Positions 1 to 10,367 of a stretch of 64,000 nt of DNA are shown here, piece by piece; position 1 is the first letter of the stretch, and every line of letters begins with the position of its first letter. Made by a program: the position numbers and the translations under genes. A model generated the notes under the pieces. It was not told the DNA's origin. It did no database searches and was given only the letters and a program-made list of their open reading frames with translations. The stretch is from Albugo candida (Eukaryota; Oomycota; Peronosporomycetes; Albuginales). Where the stretch lies: the NCBI GenBank assembly GCA_040437565.1, contig JBDOQK010000059.1:1-64000 (forward strand), written 5' to 3'.

Positions 1-60
1 TAGTGGTCAGTACCTCACGTTGTGGCCGTGATATCCCCGGTTCGAATCCGGGCATGCGCA
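1..60 (+). tRNA. tRNA-His (GTG), 5'-truncated by window edge
   Basis: The first 60 bases fold as the 3' part of a tRNA. The anticodon stem TCACG/CGTGA encloses the loop TTGTGGC, giving anticodon GTG (His). The T arm is CCCGG-TTCGAAT-CCGGG, followed by a CATGCGC acceptor strand and an A discriminator. The first dozen bases (5' acceptor strand and start of the D stem) lie outside the window, so acceptor pairing cannot be checked. Confidence 0.9.
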
Positions 61-322
61 TCTTTTTCCAAGCTGTTGTATTGTTCATTGCGCCTCCTTT
101 ATTACCAGCTTGATAAATGAAGGAAAAAAATAGAACAAATAGCGCTGCTAATAAATGCATAAAAATAGATCTCAAGCTCCGCTCTGATTTCGACGTTTTG
201 ATTTGTCAAATTGTCAACTGCATGGTGTCGTTATCCAATGCATTTTGTCCTCCCAATGGCTACATGTCAGGAAATATATAAATAACTGATAAGGGAGACT
301 AAAGCTGTCAAATTGAACCCCC

Positions 323-2820
323 ATGGTGACTCCAAAAGTAAGTTAGTGAAGTTCCATTTTATAAAAAGGTAACACTAACATCTGGTTACTTAACAGCACG
401 AACAAACTGGCAACGTTCGCGTTTGTTGCCGCCTAAGACCTTTCAATGCGAAAGAAACCAACTAAAATGAACGCAAGTGCGTTCAAGCAAGCGATAACAT
501 CGTTCACTACAAGGTGCTTCATTCATGCGCGATCAAGATGTAAATCGTGTTCTTAATTTTTTCCAATAGACAAGAGCGGTGTCTCATGAATATCAGTATG
601 ACCAAGTGTTTACTGTAGAAGACGACCAGTTGGCCGTATTCCACGCGGTAGCCCGACCGGCTGTGGAAGGTGCGATCATTTTCTCGATAAGGGTTTGTTC
701 TATTGTATATAAATTCTATCTTTAGATGTGATCAAAGGATATAACTCCACAATTATTACCTACCGGCAAACGGCTTTAGGGAAGACGTACACAATGCTAG
801 GTGCCGACACACATGGCACTGAGCATAACGGAATTGTACCGAGAACAGCAGAGGAACTATTTAACTGTATTCACAATGCCGATGCAAACTTGGAAATCAT
901 CACCAAGCTTAGTTATGCTGAAATATATATGGAGCAAGTGTCCGATCTTCTGAATCCCACAAAAACGCGAGTGAAACTACAGATAAGAGAAAACAAGCGG
1001 GGTGATTTCTTTATAGAGAACGTGGTAGAGATGAGTGTCAAAAGCCCACAAGAATTTATGGATTACGTTATGAAAGGGAACAATAAGCGTGCTATCGCTG
1101 CTATCAAAATGAATAAGCGCAGCTCACGTAGCCACACCATTCTTATGGTGACAGTGCCCCAACGACACGTTGAAACCCAAGTGGTTAAATCGGGAAATCT
1201 CTACCTTGTAGATCTTGCTGGGTCTGAAATGGTGAGGAAGACTGAAGCTGTCGGAAGACGACTCGAGGAGGCCAAAATGATCAATAGATCGCTGTCTACC
1301 CTTGGAATAGTCAACAATAACTTGACTAACCCGAATATGAGTCATGTCCCCGTACGCGATTCCAAACTCACGCGTATTCTCCATGACTCTCTTGGTGGAA
1401 ATTCACGCACAACACTGATTGTCAACATTTCGTGCAGCGAATGGGATTCAGCTGAGACTCTTTCGACACTTCGGTTTGGCAATCGGGCGAAAAAGATTCA
1501 AAATCAAGCAGTCATAAATGAACGCAAGAGTGCTGATGACTTGATGAATACTGTGAAAGTGCTACAAAAGGATTTACAGCTGGAAAAAAATCGTGTCACT
1601 GCGCTGAAGAATCGATTGGACGGTGCAACTTCCTATGAGAGTTTATCAGCAAGTAGCGATCATCAATATACAGTAATGAGAAGTGTAACTCCAAGTGCTC
1701 ATGCTGCAGCTATGCCAACAAACACAATAACTATCGAGGCTTATCGACAACTTCAGCGGAAGTTTACAAATCTGGAAGAAGAATTTCTCGAGGATCAACT
1801 GGAGTCTGATCGACGAGGATTTGAAATTCGAGATTTAGAGGCTCAATTGGACAAAAAATACGAGCTCATAGAGTCATCTGAAGCGAGCTGGATGCAAGCC
1901 GACGAAGAAAAGAAAGGGTGGTGGCAAATATAGAGCTCTCGCTGGAAATGAAAGACATCCAGTACAGCGAGCTTCAGTCTGATCACGAACGACTGGACTT
2001 TGAGCATAAGGAGTTCACGATTCATGCTGAGAAGCTACAACAACAAATCAAATTGTTGCCATCGAAAAAACTGAATCGGCCAAGCTGTTACGATACTACG
2101 GAATTTCAGTCTTCATATGAGTTGAACGATGTATATTTGTCACCTAAACAACAAGCGGAATCTGAAACTGAACGCATGGTGGACCCTCTTCATCCGGCTT
2201 ATTCACTTTCTCTTACAGTCGAAGACATTCAAGGCATGGCTATATCTGTGGAGAAGTTGAAGGATCGGATCATCAAAAGCGTTTCTCTTCTTGCTTCTGC
2301 AAAGCAAAGTGCTTTGCCATTAGAGCCTTTTGGAAAAGATAAGACGCACATGCATGCTATACACCAGAAGTTGGTGCATTTGGTTGGGGTGCACCGTCAG
2401 CTCCTTCAAAAATTTGCAACATCGGAAATGAATGCCGGGGAATGGAAACGAAGAGTTGCAGTACGTGACGACCGAATCAAAAAGTTAGAACCGAGCAATC
2501 GACAAATCATAGTAAGTCTGCGGAAGCAGGCGGAGAAGCATGTGGAACAACTCATTCGCCTACGGGATCAGATTTCAGAAATTCGTGGCGCACAAGAAGC
2601 TCATCTTCAGAGCCATGGACATACGGAAGCAAGCATAATCAAACCGTTCCGTGTCGACCCATCCGCGAGGGAAGCCAATGCTCATCGGACTCCTCAACTT
2701 CAGAAGAATCGCTTGCAGAAGGTAAATTTGAACAGAAAACTGAAGATTTCGTTCAATCCAGCGATTCCTTTCCCTACGATTAGAAAAGGTAATCCAAATT
2801 CGCGTGGATCGATTAAGTAG
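323..2820 (+). pseudogene. Kinesin (kinesin-1-like) motor protein, probably a decayed copy
   Basis: A kinesin heavy chain split into exons 323-337, 397-513, 570-669 and 726 onward, all with good GT-AG borders and matching phases. The motor start (NVRVCCRLRPF), switch I (NKRSSRSH), switch II (LVDLAGSE), the HVPVRDSKLTRIL helix and the neck (LSTLRFGNRAKKI) are present, then a long coiled-coil stalk ends at 2820. Three lesions are visible: an in-frame TAA at 463-465 inside the motor N-terminus, a P-loop that reads RQTALGKT instead of the usual GQTGSGKT, and a reading-frame change near 1918-1931 in the stalk. A functional kinesin would use ATP to walk on microtubules. With these lesions it is more likely a recent pseudogene, although sequence errors could explain the stop and the frame change. 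No second copy is visible in the window. Confidence 0.85.
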
Positions 2821-4632
2821 GAGCATCGCATGCTATCAAACGACACAGCTGTTATTTTTTTCGTGATGTTATTGTGGACATGTAGTTTTAAGAGTGAGTT
2901 GTAAAGTTAGTTGTAAGAGTGAGTTGTAAAAGTCAGTGTAAAAAATTGTTGTAAAAGGAAATGTTGTTGTTCGCTGTGCACGCATGGTTTGCTTATCTTT
3001 CGAATATACGCTGCTTGATACGAATATATTTATCTCACCTCCCATAGCGCAATAAATTGCAAAAGCAGCCACATTCACGGAAAACGTTTTCGCAGGGATG
3101 ATCTTTGATTAACAAGCTTTTATTTTCTGATTGAAGCTAGGTAGAAGGTGAGTATTTCAAATTGCTGTACTGATACTCGTCACCTGACATGAAATTATTG
3201 GATTGGTTACTTCAATTAGCTGTCTGCGTAAATGATCTTGAACAAAGTTGTGCATTCCGACTCAATTCGCCTGAATCCGAGCTCAAACAGTATAGTGAGT
3301 TCGTCTAGGGAAAGTCGAACATTTTTGCGAAGCACGCTACTTGGACGGAACGATCCAAGCGATGCATGTGTCGGTGATGATAGAGTTGCGCGACAGTTAT
3401 ATGGTATGAAATGGTTTTTTTGGGCTGACTCGTCACCGCTTGTTTGGGAACACATGATCACTCTAAGTACGAAACTATCTGTATAGTTGCAAGGTGATGA
3501 GTGTTTGCATATTGAAGGAGAAATCGAATCCTGAATGAAACGAACTGCGTGCAAAATGCTGCCGAGACAGATTTTTCCTATCAAGCTATGCATTCTGCTA
3601 TCAAACGATCCTTTGCTTGTGATCCCTATTCAAAATGAACTTTTATACACCACCAACGATATGAGTATCTAAAGTAGAAGCTGTAGCCATTGAATTGATT
3701 TACATCATAGATTGGCACATTGAAGATCGAACAGCTGTCCATATTTGTGACATCCATATGTGCGACATCAATCTAGTCGCAGCGATGTGAGCAACTGTCA
3801 ATATTCTGACACTGTACGTTTTGATTACCTTAGAAGATCGCCAGTGACCCATGCTTATGGTACATCTGCATTACGTTGAATAGGATGACGCCTATCATTA
3901 TCAGCCTTCTAATGCTGACTGACTATGAGCGCATTTCTCGCTGGAGAGACACTTTGATATCAGAAGGATATTGATATGATCAATCCATCCCAAGTTGGAA
4001 ACATCCGTGTCAAGGATATCAATCTATCGTCCTCGATAAGAACTATACGCATTTTTCTGTAGTAACTCGTTTCGCTCATGAACGCAATCGAAATTGCCAA
4101 CAAAATGGCTCAGATAAGACTCATACGACTGGAAAAAGCGGGCTATCACTTCATTCTTTGCACGGTATTTACGCGACCAACCATGCACAAATATCAGAAA
4201 ATCTGGCTTCATACTAATATTGAAATGTTTATTGTAAAAGTTAGATACTGGTAGGATCTTTTACAAAAAAATGTATATTTCAGGGGGACTTGACGAATTT
4301 ATTTATCAAAATCAGCAGCTGAGCATCATATGCAAGGCGAACATGCTGATTAGCATTGAGTACTAGGTTCTCTCCACTTCCTCTTGCCACCCCCATTCTC
4401 CAAGAATCTGTCTAAAAGTGAAATATCTTAGTCATATTACGAGACAAATAGACAGATCGACGGAGAGATAGAGAGAGACAGTCTACGTGCCCTTCCTACA
4501 TGTATTTTTACTTTTTTCGATACAAAAAAACAAATGTTACCCAAAGGTGACATTTATTCCAATTTTTTTTTACTATTCGCTATGCCTAAATACGGATACT
4601 CACAGAAATCATGAAGGCAGAGAAAGTATTTG
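2821..4632. other. Intergenic stretch without a recognisable gene
   Basis: This 1.8 kb between the kinesin and the convergent ubiquitin-like gene holds only short open frames. One short frame from the ATG at 3189 looks protein-like for about 40 codons (an AVCVNDLEQSC segment) and ends at a TAG after a GTGAGT that could be a splice donor, but I could not link it to other exons or to a family. Near 4440-4480 there is a purine-rich gaga-type low-complexity run. Confidence 0.5.
2890..2955. repeat. Short degenerate direct repeats
   Basis: The 16-bp word AAGAGTGAGTTGTAAA occurs at 2890-2905 and again at 2915-2930, with related agttgtaa words between and after. It lies just downstream of the kinesin stop, in 3' flanking DNA. 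No function is apparent. Confidence 0.6.
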
Positions 4633-6879
4633 CTAGTCTAATAAATCCAGATCAGTCAAATGTTGTTCCTGAATGTCATGATTTGATCGACTTGGCCGAC
4701 GGCTAGTGAGACCTATTCTCTGAAAAAAAGAAAGATCCTCCTCTTCGGTGAAATCTTGTGTTTCATGGACTTGGCTGTCTCTTGGAATAGGTTCAGGAAG
4801 ACTTCCAGGCAATGACTGTTGCTGATTCTCGGCGTCATTGCCGTGACTGCTTCTTAATGTACGTCGTAGAACCTCCAACAGAGTCGGGAAACGCGAAAGA
4901 CCTTGTCTGGACTCAAGTGAAACCTCTTCTCTTCTTTGCTCGTCTCCCGTTTCTACGATTTCTGGTATAATTCCAATTTCGTTAACCGGACCGCTATTTC
5001 CATCCAAACTTTGATCAGCTGCTGTTTGCAATACGTTGCCCGGAAGCATCGCTTCGAATTCGACATCCGAAACATCTCTTCCTATACTATCATGTTGTCG
5101 CTCATATCCGTCCAGCAAAGGTGTTCTACTTGGATCCAAAAATGTGGATCCATCGTCGATATCATTGAGCAGAGAATGGCCATCACGTGAGTTGATTGGT
5201 CGTAAGATTTGAGAATCAGAGGAAGGCAAAAGTGTCGATAATGGTATTTGTGCCGTAGAAGCTCCCGCTTGTGAAGAATATATATGTTGCTCAGAGGAGC
5301 GTGCTAGTGAAGCTAGTGATGCAAGTGACGATGGAGTCACTATGGCGTGAATATGGACGTCAATGCCGGGTCGTGTTCGGAAATCGGTGTCATTAACCAT
5401 GGAAGTCCGAATCAAGTCTCGGAACCGAAGTGACGAGTCGGAAGAACTAGAGGCTTCTGTTGTACTGCTTAATATTGTTTCGTTAGCCGCATTCATCCAT
5501 GCCGAGGCTCCTGCACTCAACACGTTGTTGGAAGTATGCTGATTGCTGTGGTGAGGCATCCTATTTCGATTTTGAGTCAAAGGTGAGTAGAGTGGCTCAA
5601 GGTGCCGTGACGAGTCAACCATAACACGACCAAGACGATCGAATGTAGGTGCGAGTAAATGGGCAAGCTCAGAGATATGTCGTTGTCTTTCAGCGAGTAA
5701 AGATCCTTCGTTAGTAGCCCTTTCCATGCTTGTGTCAACCGCGCTATCTGCTTGCAATTCGAAGAGGTTGGCCAGTTCCTCGACGTGAGGCAATGTTTGT
5801 CGCATCACATCCCTCATCTCGGAAACGATCCTCCCTATTCCTGTATCACCAATAGAAGGAGCATTAGCGAACCTCGTCCTCGAAATTGGTGAAAAGACTT
5901 GGGAGTTGTTATGGGTCGTTCGGGCTCGAAAAGTTGCCAGTCGATCGGAATTTCTATCAATCCATTCATCCCAACGAGAAGGCCAGCCATGGTAATGTAT
6001 GAGTATTTGTGTATCTGAAATATCCAGCACTGTGCCCTCAAGCCATTGATTTACTGTGTCACGAACATCAAACCATTGCCCAATAAATACTTGGCTCCGT
6101 GCTGGAGTTTGCGTATCTGTCGATCCTGCAGTCGACAAAATCGTCCGCAAAGTCATTATACCTTGCATCAGATGATCAAGATTTTGGATATTATTCAAGG
6201 ATGATTGCGAGTCCCGTTCGAGATTACTGGCAGCTAATGTCCTCCATCTTCTTGCAGAAATTCCGTTTGTTCTCCTTCTGTAGCTTGATTGACCATCTAA
6301 AGGCCCTTCCTCAGTTTGTGCCAGTCTTTCTGTCAGCATTGCAAGATTGAGAGCTGCTCCATTTGGATTTTGATTTTCGTGAGCGACATTTGGTGTTGTC
6401 GTTGATATAATTCGGTCTGCAGGCAGTGTATTCCCTGCATCATTTTCCGTTTGTCTTGTCGCCTCCTGCTCCATTTGACTTAAAAATTGCCATACCACCT
6501 GATCTGATTCTGATTCTTCTTGTCGGATTCTCATTTGATTTCTATCTGCTTCTATCGCAGAAGGTGACACAGTAACGGCTCTTGCCACCAAATGAACAGT
6601 GTGTCCATTTTGTACGTCATAATATAACAAACTTTTGTCATCTTTTAGTAACTTTCCTCGGTATATTAGACGTTGAAGATGCGATGGTACGTGAGTCACT
6701 TGCGCAACCTGAGTACGGAATCGGAGGACCGTTGTTTCCGGCGCTGTGATCACAGAAAATACGCGTTCATTTAGCATTTTCACATGTAGTTTGAAATCAT
6801 TTGACTCGACAGATCCTTCAATGTTTCTGATGGCATCACCTCGACCCACAAAAGTCTCCACCGTGTTACCAACCTCCAT
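4633..6879 (-). CDS. Ubiquitin-like domain protein with Tudor-knot/chromo-barrel-like segment (748 aa)
   Basis: A single intronless frame of 748 codons from an ATG at 6879. Residues about 30-100 form a ubiquitin-like fold: beta-grasp pattern with TAPETTVLRFRTQV, HLQRLIYRGKLLKD and GHTVHLVARA, as in BAG6/ubiquilin-type UBLs. There is no C-terminal diglycine for conjugation, so it is an integral UBL module. Residues about 265-320 (FIGQWFDVRD, WLEGTVLDI, IHYHGWPSRWDEWI) match the aromatic pattern of Tudor-knot or chromo-barrel domains, which bind methylated histones or RNA. The remaining 400 residues are Ser/Thr/Gln-rich and look disordered. UBL proteins of this kind usually dock on the proteasome or on chaperones; linking that to the barrel is inference. 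The first 42 codons recur at 8037-8164 next to a gap. Confidence 0.75.
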   Translation of the reverse strand: MEVGNTVETFVGRGDAIRNIEGSVESNDFKLHVKMLNERVFSVITAPETTVLRFRTQVAQVTHVPSHLQRLIYRGKLLKDDKSLLYYDVQNGHTVHLVARAVTVSPSAIEADRNQMRIRQEESESDQVVWQFLSQMEQEATRQTENDAGNTLPADRIISTTTPNVAHENQNPNGAALNLAMLTERLAQTEEGPLDGQSSYRRRTNGISARRWRTLAASNLERDSQSSLNNIQNLDHLMQGIMTLRTILSTAGSTDTQTPARSQVFIGQWFDVRDTVNQWLEGTVLDISDTQILIHYHGWPSRWDEWIDRNSDRLATFRARTTHNNSQVFSPISRTRFANAPSIGDTGIGRIVSEMRDVMRQTLPHVEELANLFELQADSAVDTSMERATNEGSLLAERQRHISELAHLLAPTFDRLGRVMVDSSRHLEPLYSPLTQNRNRMPHHSNQHTSNNVLSAGASAWMNAANETILSSTTEASSSSDSSLRFRDLIRTSMVNDTDFRTRPGIDVHIHAIVTPSSLASLASLARSSEQHIYSSQAGASTAQIPLSTLLPSSDSQILRPINSRDGHSLLNDIDDGSTFLDPSRTPLLDGYERQHDSIGRDVSDVEFEAMLPGNVLQTAADQSLDGNSGPVNEIGIIPEIVETGDEQRREEVSLESRQGLSRFPTLLEVLRRTLRSSHGNDAENQQQSLPGSLPEPIPRDSQVHETQDFTEEEDLSFFQRIGLTSRRPSRSNHDIQEQHLTDLDLLD

Positions 6880-7936
6880 TTCTGACGTAAAAAACTACCG
6901 ATTGCTTAGAAGAGGGTGCAGTTAACTACCCTTCACGATACTTATCGCCGCAATGAGCCGAACTTATGCGATACAAGCTAAAAACAAAAAAAGAATAGCT
7001 ACCGCCTTTCGTGATCGGATTGTTATCTCTATCTTGCAATTTTCAGCGGCGTCGTTGCTGTCCCGTTGCTGGACCAGAGGCAGAAGCAGTTGCAGGACTC
7101 GTCTGAGGTGCCTCTGCGCCAAAAAGCGTGAATACCAATATCGGAAGGATTATATACCACTAAGGATTCCAGCGTGAGATAGAGTATAGTTACGTCACAA
7201 GTACATACATATTTGCGAAGAATTGACGGATTTTCCTCCGCGGCTTTTTTTTGCTCTTCTTTTGTCGGCTCGACCACAACACCCGGAGGAATATTTTTCC
7301 CGCGTGCGAAATTCGGTTCTTTCGGAATTCTAAAAAGACATGTGAAAGATAACATGAAAGAGATCGAGACAATATAAATTATCCACGTACTCTGGTCCGA
7401 GGGATGGTTCCAAGGCAAAACCATAGCTGGTGATTGTCAAATCCGGAGTAACAATCTATAGATATTCGGATTGAGCTAAACGATAAGCGCAGATTTGCAA
7501 AGCAACAACATTTTGATTGTTGGAGCACTTGTCCAAAGGAGTGAATGTCCGGTATTCCATTCCCAGTAACTTTTTATCTTCGGTCAAATGAAAAGAGAGA
7601 TCTTCACGAAAGTTCGCACTTGCAAGCATACACTGCATAGAAAATTAACTCATAGACTTTTTCTTTCATCAATCGCGTACCAGAGGGATGGATGTGTATA
7701 CATACGGAGACGATGGATCGGAAGGATCCGACCTCGCGCGTATCGTGTAAAGCTCACTTGCTACCAACATATTCTAGGGCAAAGAGCGTGAACCTGAACA
7801 TTTGCTATGTCGAGAGACATACCTGTAGCTTCTCCACCTGGCCCCTCTCAAGCGAAGAAAAAATCTGCAAAATGCGTACTTTGCTGTTGGGATCTTCCAG
7901 ATTGATGTCAACTCTTGAGCGCACAGAAAAGTCTCC
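6752..7936. repeat. Left copy of 1185-bp gap-flanking duplication
   Basis: This segment appears identical to 8037-9221. It contains the first 42 codons of the ubiquitin-like gene and EMC10 exons 2-6 plus part of exon 1 (EMC10 pieces at 7043-7159, 7209-7329, 7391-7455, 7510-7632, 7681-7752 and 7823-7936). The left copy stops dead at the N gap. Identity without visible substitutions, ending exactly at a 100-N gap, is what unmerged overlapping contigs look like. Confidence 0.9.
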
Positions 7937-8036
7937 NNNNNNNNNNNNNNNNNNNNNNNNNNNNNNNNNNNNNNNNNNNNNNNNNNNNNNNNNNNNNNNN
8001 NNNNNNNNNNNNNNNNNNNNNNNNNNNNNNNNNNNN
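7937..8036. other. Assembly gap (100 N)
   Basis: Exactly 100 N. The sequence to its right repeats the 1185 bp to its left, so the real gap is probably zero or negative in length. Confidence 0.95.
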
Positions 8037-9221
8037 ACAGAAAATACGCGTTCATTTAGCATTTTCACATGTAGTTTGAAATCATTTGACTCGACAGATC
8101 CTTCAATGTTTCTGATGGCATCACCTCGACCCACAAAAGTCTCCACCGTGTTACCAACCTCCATTTCTGACGTAAAAAACTACCGATTGCTTAGAAGAGG
8201 GTGCAGTTAACTACCCTTCACGATACTTATCGCCGCAATGAGCCGAACTTATGCGATACAAGCTAAAAACAAAAAAAGAATAGCTACCGCCTTTCGTGAT
8301 CGGATTGTTATCTCTATCTTGCAATTTTCAGCGGCGTCGTTGCTGTCCCGTTGCTGGACCAGAGGCAGAAGCAGTTGCAGGACTCGTCTGAGGTGCCTCT
8401 GCGCCAAAAAGCGTGAATACCAATATCGGAAGGATTATATACCACTAAGGATTCCAGCGTGAGATAGAGTATAGTTACGTCACAAGTACATACATATTTG
8501 CGAAGAATTGACGGATTTTCCTCCGCGGCTTTTTTTTGCTCTTCTTTTGTCGGCTCGACCACAACACCCGGAGGAATATTTTTCCCGCGTGCGAAATTCG
8601 GTTCTTTCGGAATTCTAAAAAGACATGTGAAAGATAACATGAAAGAGATCGAGACAATATAAATTATCCACGTACTCTGGTCCGAGGGATGGTTCCAAGG
8701 CAAAACCATAGCTGGTGATTGTCAAATCCGGAGTAACAATCTATAGATATTCGGATTGAGCTAAACGATAAGCGCAGATTTGCAAAGCAACAACATTTTG
8801 ATTGTTGGAGCACTTGTCCAAAGGAGTGAATGTCCGGTATTCCATTCCCAGTAACTTTTTATCTTCGGTCAAATGAAAAGAGAGATCTTCACGAAAGTTC
8901 GCACTTGCAAGCATACACTGCATAGAAAATTAACTCATAGACTTTTTCTTTCATCAATCGCGTACCAGAGGGATGGATGTGTATACATACGGAGACGATG
9001 GATCGGAAGGATCCGACCTCGCGCGTATCGTGTAAAGCTCACTTGCTACCAACATATTCTAGGGCAAAGAGCGTGAACCTGAACATTTGCTATGTCGAGA
9101 GACATACCTGTAGCTTCTCCACCTGGCCCCTCTCAAGCGAAGAAAAAATCTGCAAAATGCGTACTTTGCTGTTGGGATCTTCCAGATTGATGTCAACTCT
9201 TGAGCGCACAGAAAAGTCTCC
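8037..9221. repeat. Right copy of 1185-bp gap-flanking duplication
   Basis: Matches 6752-7936 and runs on into the complete EMC10 gene. Bases 8037-8164 encode only the first 42 residues of the ubiquitin-like protein and are cut by the gap, so they should not be counted as a second gene. Confidence 0.9.
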
Positions 9222-9368
9222 TTCAGACTCGCTTGGAACATTATGCTCTATTTGAAAGGATATTGCAGATTCCCCATATTTGATTGAATCAGTACTTGCG
9301 AAAGTGCGCTGCGATGTGTTTAAAAGCAGCACGCAGACGAGTAAACTTTGAATTGATGACCACCGCAT
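8328..9368 (-). CDS. EMC10: ER membrane protein complex subunit 10 (EMC10), 252 aa
   Basis: Six exons on the minus strand, 9368-9108, 9037-8966, 8917-8795, 8740-8676, 8614-8494 and 8444-8328, join in phase to 252 codons plus TGA. The protein starts with a signal peptide (MRWSSIQSLLVCVLLL) and continues with a beta-rich lumenal domain (FQIEHNV, VRSRVDINLED, LYTIRARSDP). It ends with the EMC10 signature: a PKEPNF segment, a charged linker, KYWYIILPILVFTLFGAEAP as single membrane span, and a short polar tail. EMC inserts tail-anchored and multipass proteins into the ER membrane; EMC10 is a peripheral, lumenal-side subunit. The exon 1/2 acceptor (GTGAG) and the exon 3 donor (GTTGTT) are the weakest joins, chosen because they keep phase and family similarity. 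Its start lies 50 bp from the divergent PEX14-like start. Confidence 0.85.
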
Positions 9369-9418
9369 TTTGATCCGCTCCGAGTTTGGACAATATAATC
9401 AACCAATCACGTCGACAT

Positions 9419-10367
9419 ATGAAACGAGAAAGCTTCCTCGAAATATGTATCGACTTCTTGCACGATCCTCGGATCCAATGCGTTTCGCTCGGAAATGTCT
9501 TAACCTTCTTATATGAAAAGGTACTCTGTCAATCGCTACTTCAAATTATAAATATTAAAAGCATATGTTCCGAAGGGATATACGACGCACCAAATTGTCT
9601 CCTGTTTGAGCAAAGCACAGCAAAATGGCATCGGAGAGAGGGCGAGAGCACCAATATGGAAAATGTTTGACATCACTTCCTGGAAGAAGTTTGAATTTGG
9701 AGTTGTATACATTCTCATCACCTTAGCTTTGCCGAAATTAAAGCAGTGCTGGCATTATGCTCAGGCGAATCCTCTTGGTGACAGACTTTCCGAGCAGCAA
9801 AAGCGCAAGTTTTGCCAACTAAATATGCAACATGCAGTTTGGGCTTTGAAGATCTTTTGCATTCATTTCGATCGAGTTAGTATATGAATGATGGAACGTG
9901 TTATGCGATTGTTGAACCTCTTCGTGTAGACATTGGTATACGTTCAGAATGTATTGAAAAGGAGCTATCGCAAAGAAGTGACACCATTACGAAAACACAT
10001 TAAGGAAGAAGCTAATCGGCTTCGCTGTCAAATTTCTACTTTGAAGAGCTCTTTAATTACAGGTCGAAAGCATGGCAAAACGGTCGTTACAATCGAACGG
10101 ACTTTGAGTTCGAGCGATAGCACGAGAAGAGATAGTGAGCTCATGCCAAAGACCAAGTTGTTTGATCCGATCGATGAAGCAACTAATAGTGTCAAAGGAG
10201 GCTTAACGCTGCTACCCGATCCAAAAGGAAATGTAGCATCTGACAGGATAGATGCACGTTTATCCGCAAAAACAAAATTAGAGATTCTTTCAAATACCCT
10301 ATTCGATTTATCTGGCGAAGAAGGTGGGGTACAGAGGAGGTACTTCGGATTTTCTACCGAAGAATAA
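9419..10367 (+). CDS. PEX14: Peroxin 14-like peroxisomal membrane docking protein (279 aa)
   Basis: Three exons, 9419-9520, 9576-9875 and 9930-10367, give 279 codons plus stop. Residues about 3-50 (FLEICIDFLHDPRI, LTFLYEKGYTTHQIVSCLSKA) fit the Pex14 N-terminal three-helix domain that binds WxxxF motifs of the import receptor Pex5. A hydrophobic segment follows (VVYILITLALP), then a charged, helical region with coiled-coil character (YRKEVTPLRKHIKEEANRL) and a polar C-terminus, the usual Pex14 order. The role would be docking of receptor-cargo complexes at the peroxisome membrane. The acceptor at 9575 was chosen because the one at 9561 breaks phase. It shares a 50-bp intergenic spacer with EMC10, suggesting a common promoter region. 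Confidence 0.75.

Noticed and set aside
1871-1933. An intron explaining the kinesin frame change
   Set aside because: The only nearby GT...AG pair (GTCATC donor at 1873, acceptor at 1933) gives the wrong phase and has a poor donor; the coiled-coil reads straight through with a one-base slip.
3216-3593. 125-codon minus-strand open frame
   Set aside because: No start context, domain or splice partners; composition does not stand out from chance frames.
7043-7936. A second, truncated EMC10 gene
   Set aside because: It appears identical to 8328-9221 and is cut exactly at a 100-N gap; best explained as contig overlap, not a real paralogue.
8037-8164. A short protein starting MEVGNTVETFVGRGD
   Set aside because: It is the duplicated 5' end of the 4633-6879 gene, ending in the gap.
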